A stretch of 7,681 nucleotides of DNA from assembly GCA_004525825.1 (NCBI GenBank), contig SPBY01000123.1:1-7681 (forward strand), written 5' to 3'. The notes below the pieces were generated by a model, which was not told the origin of the DNA, did no database searches, and saw only the letters and a program-made list of their open reading frames with translations. The stretch is from Bacteroidia bacterium (GTDB lineage Bacteria > Bacteroidota > Bacteroidia > Bacteroidales > GCA-2748055). The position numbers and the translations under genes are program-made. Shown one piece after another: positions 7,253 through 7,681 of this stretch; the stretch's first letter is position 1, and each line of letters opens with the position of its first letter.

Positions 7253-7681
7253 ATGGCTGAGCGAAACCGCATATACTTTGCTTCGGATCTTCACCTGGGA
7301 ATGCACCCCGAGGAGGAGAGCCTCCGGCGAGAAAAGCTGTTTGTGCAATGGCTGGAGGAAATCCGGGACAATGCCAGCGAATTGTGGCTTCTGGGGGATG
7401 TGTTCGACTTCTGGTTTGAATATAAAAAAGTAGTTCCCCGCGGATTCACCCGCTTCCTGGGTGCCCTGGCCACCCTCAGCGATGCAGGGGTGGAGATCCA
7501 CCTGATCACCGGCAACCACGACATCTGGATATTCGACTATCTGCCCGAGGAGATTGGTCTTCAGGTTCATCGCCAAAGCATCACCAGGACCTGGAACAAG
7601 CACCTCTTCCATCTGGGTCACGGAGATGGACTATACCACAACGACCGAAAGTACAGGATGCTTCAGGCGTTTTTTAAAAAC
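7253..7681 (+). CDS. lpxH: UDP-2,3-diacylglucosamine hydrolase (LpxH-like metallophosphoesterase), 3' end missing
   Basis: The first 143 residues of a calcineurin-like phosphoesterase are present, and the frame is open to the window edge. Metal-site motifs occur in family order: SDLHLG (11-16, D12 and H14), GDVFDFW (48-54, D49), TGNHD (86-90, N88 and H89) and LGHGDGL (121-127, H123). The GDVFDFWFEY segment is typical of LpxH rather than a generic phosphoesterase. LpxH removes UMP from UDP-2,3-diacylglucosamine to give lipid X in lipid A biosynthesis, at the inner face of the cytoplasmic membrane. The two C-terminal metal-binding histidines expected of the family lie past the edge. It begins 6 bp after the second lipoprotein gene, so it is probably in the same operon. 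The ATG at 7253 puts the first beta-strand at residues 6-11, as expected, and no Shine-Dalgarno is seen. Confidence 0.9.
   Translation, partial: MAERNRIYFASDLHLGMHPEEESLRREKLFVQWLEEIRDNASELWLLGDVFDFWFEYKKVVPRGFTRFLGALATLSDAGVEIHLITGNHDIWIFDYLPEEIGLQVHRQSITRTWNKHLFHLGHGDGLYHNDRKYRMLQAFFKN

Noticed and set aside
7118..7621. A 167-codon open frame on the minus strand
   Set aside because: It lies antisense to the end of the second lipoprotein gene and to lpxH, both well supported by motifs; its product shows no recognisable domain and it spans the boundary of two real genes.

Overview
This 7.7 kb window looks like chromosomal DNA from a member of the Bacteroidota, most likely a Bacteroidales-like lineage. 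The signs are: start codons without Shine-Dalgarno sequences, a possible TAnnTTTG-type -7 element, lipoproteins pairing an N-terminal DUF4369-like region with a TlpA/AhpC-like thioredoxin fold, and a GH57 / glycosyltransferase / GH133 debranching-enzyme trio of the kind found in this phylum. The lineage is inferred from gene content, not from a marker gene.

The window holds two divergent operons around one 230-bp intergenic region (4655-4884). The leftward operon (4654 to 1) reads, in order of transcription, a glycogen debranching enzyme (GH133-type amylo-alpha-1,6-glucosidase), a GT-B glycosyltransferase resembling GT4/GT5 glycogen synthases, and a GH57 alpha-glucan enzyme that runs off the left edge. 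The gaps are only 18 and 16 bp, so the three are probably co-transcribed. Together they look like a cytoplasmic module for building and remodelling storage alpha-glucan: chain extension, branch removal, and chain hydrolysis or transfer. The GH57 protein carries an unusual C-terminal extension: a short coiled coil, then a Lys/Ala/Pro/Thr-rich tail like histone H1.

The rightward operon (4885 to 7681) reads two tandem paralogous lipoproteins (1-bp gap), then the first 143 codons of an LpxH-type UDP-2,3-diacylglucosamine hydrolase (6-bp gap), a lipid A biosynthesis enzyme cut by the right edge. Both lipoproteins keep a thioredoxin-like fold signature, including the Pro expected to be cis, but both have lost the CxxC redox site: one reads WSGLS, the other GHNNS. 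This pair of apparently redox-dead thioredoxin-fold lipoproteins is the most interesting feature here.

The intergenic region is AT-rich and dense in small dyad symmetries: a perfect 14-bp palindrome, an AAACCGTTT half-site pair, GAGTACTC, and a CTTGAGTA/TACTCGAG inverted repeat. It probably holds both promoters and their control sites. I saw no tRNA, rRNA, CRISPR array, insertion sequence or convincing terminator. Coding density is about 97%.
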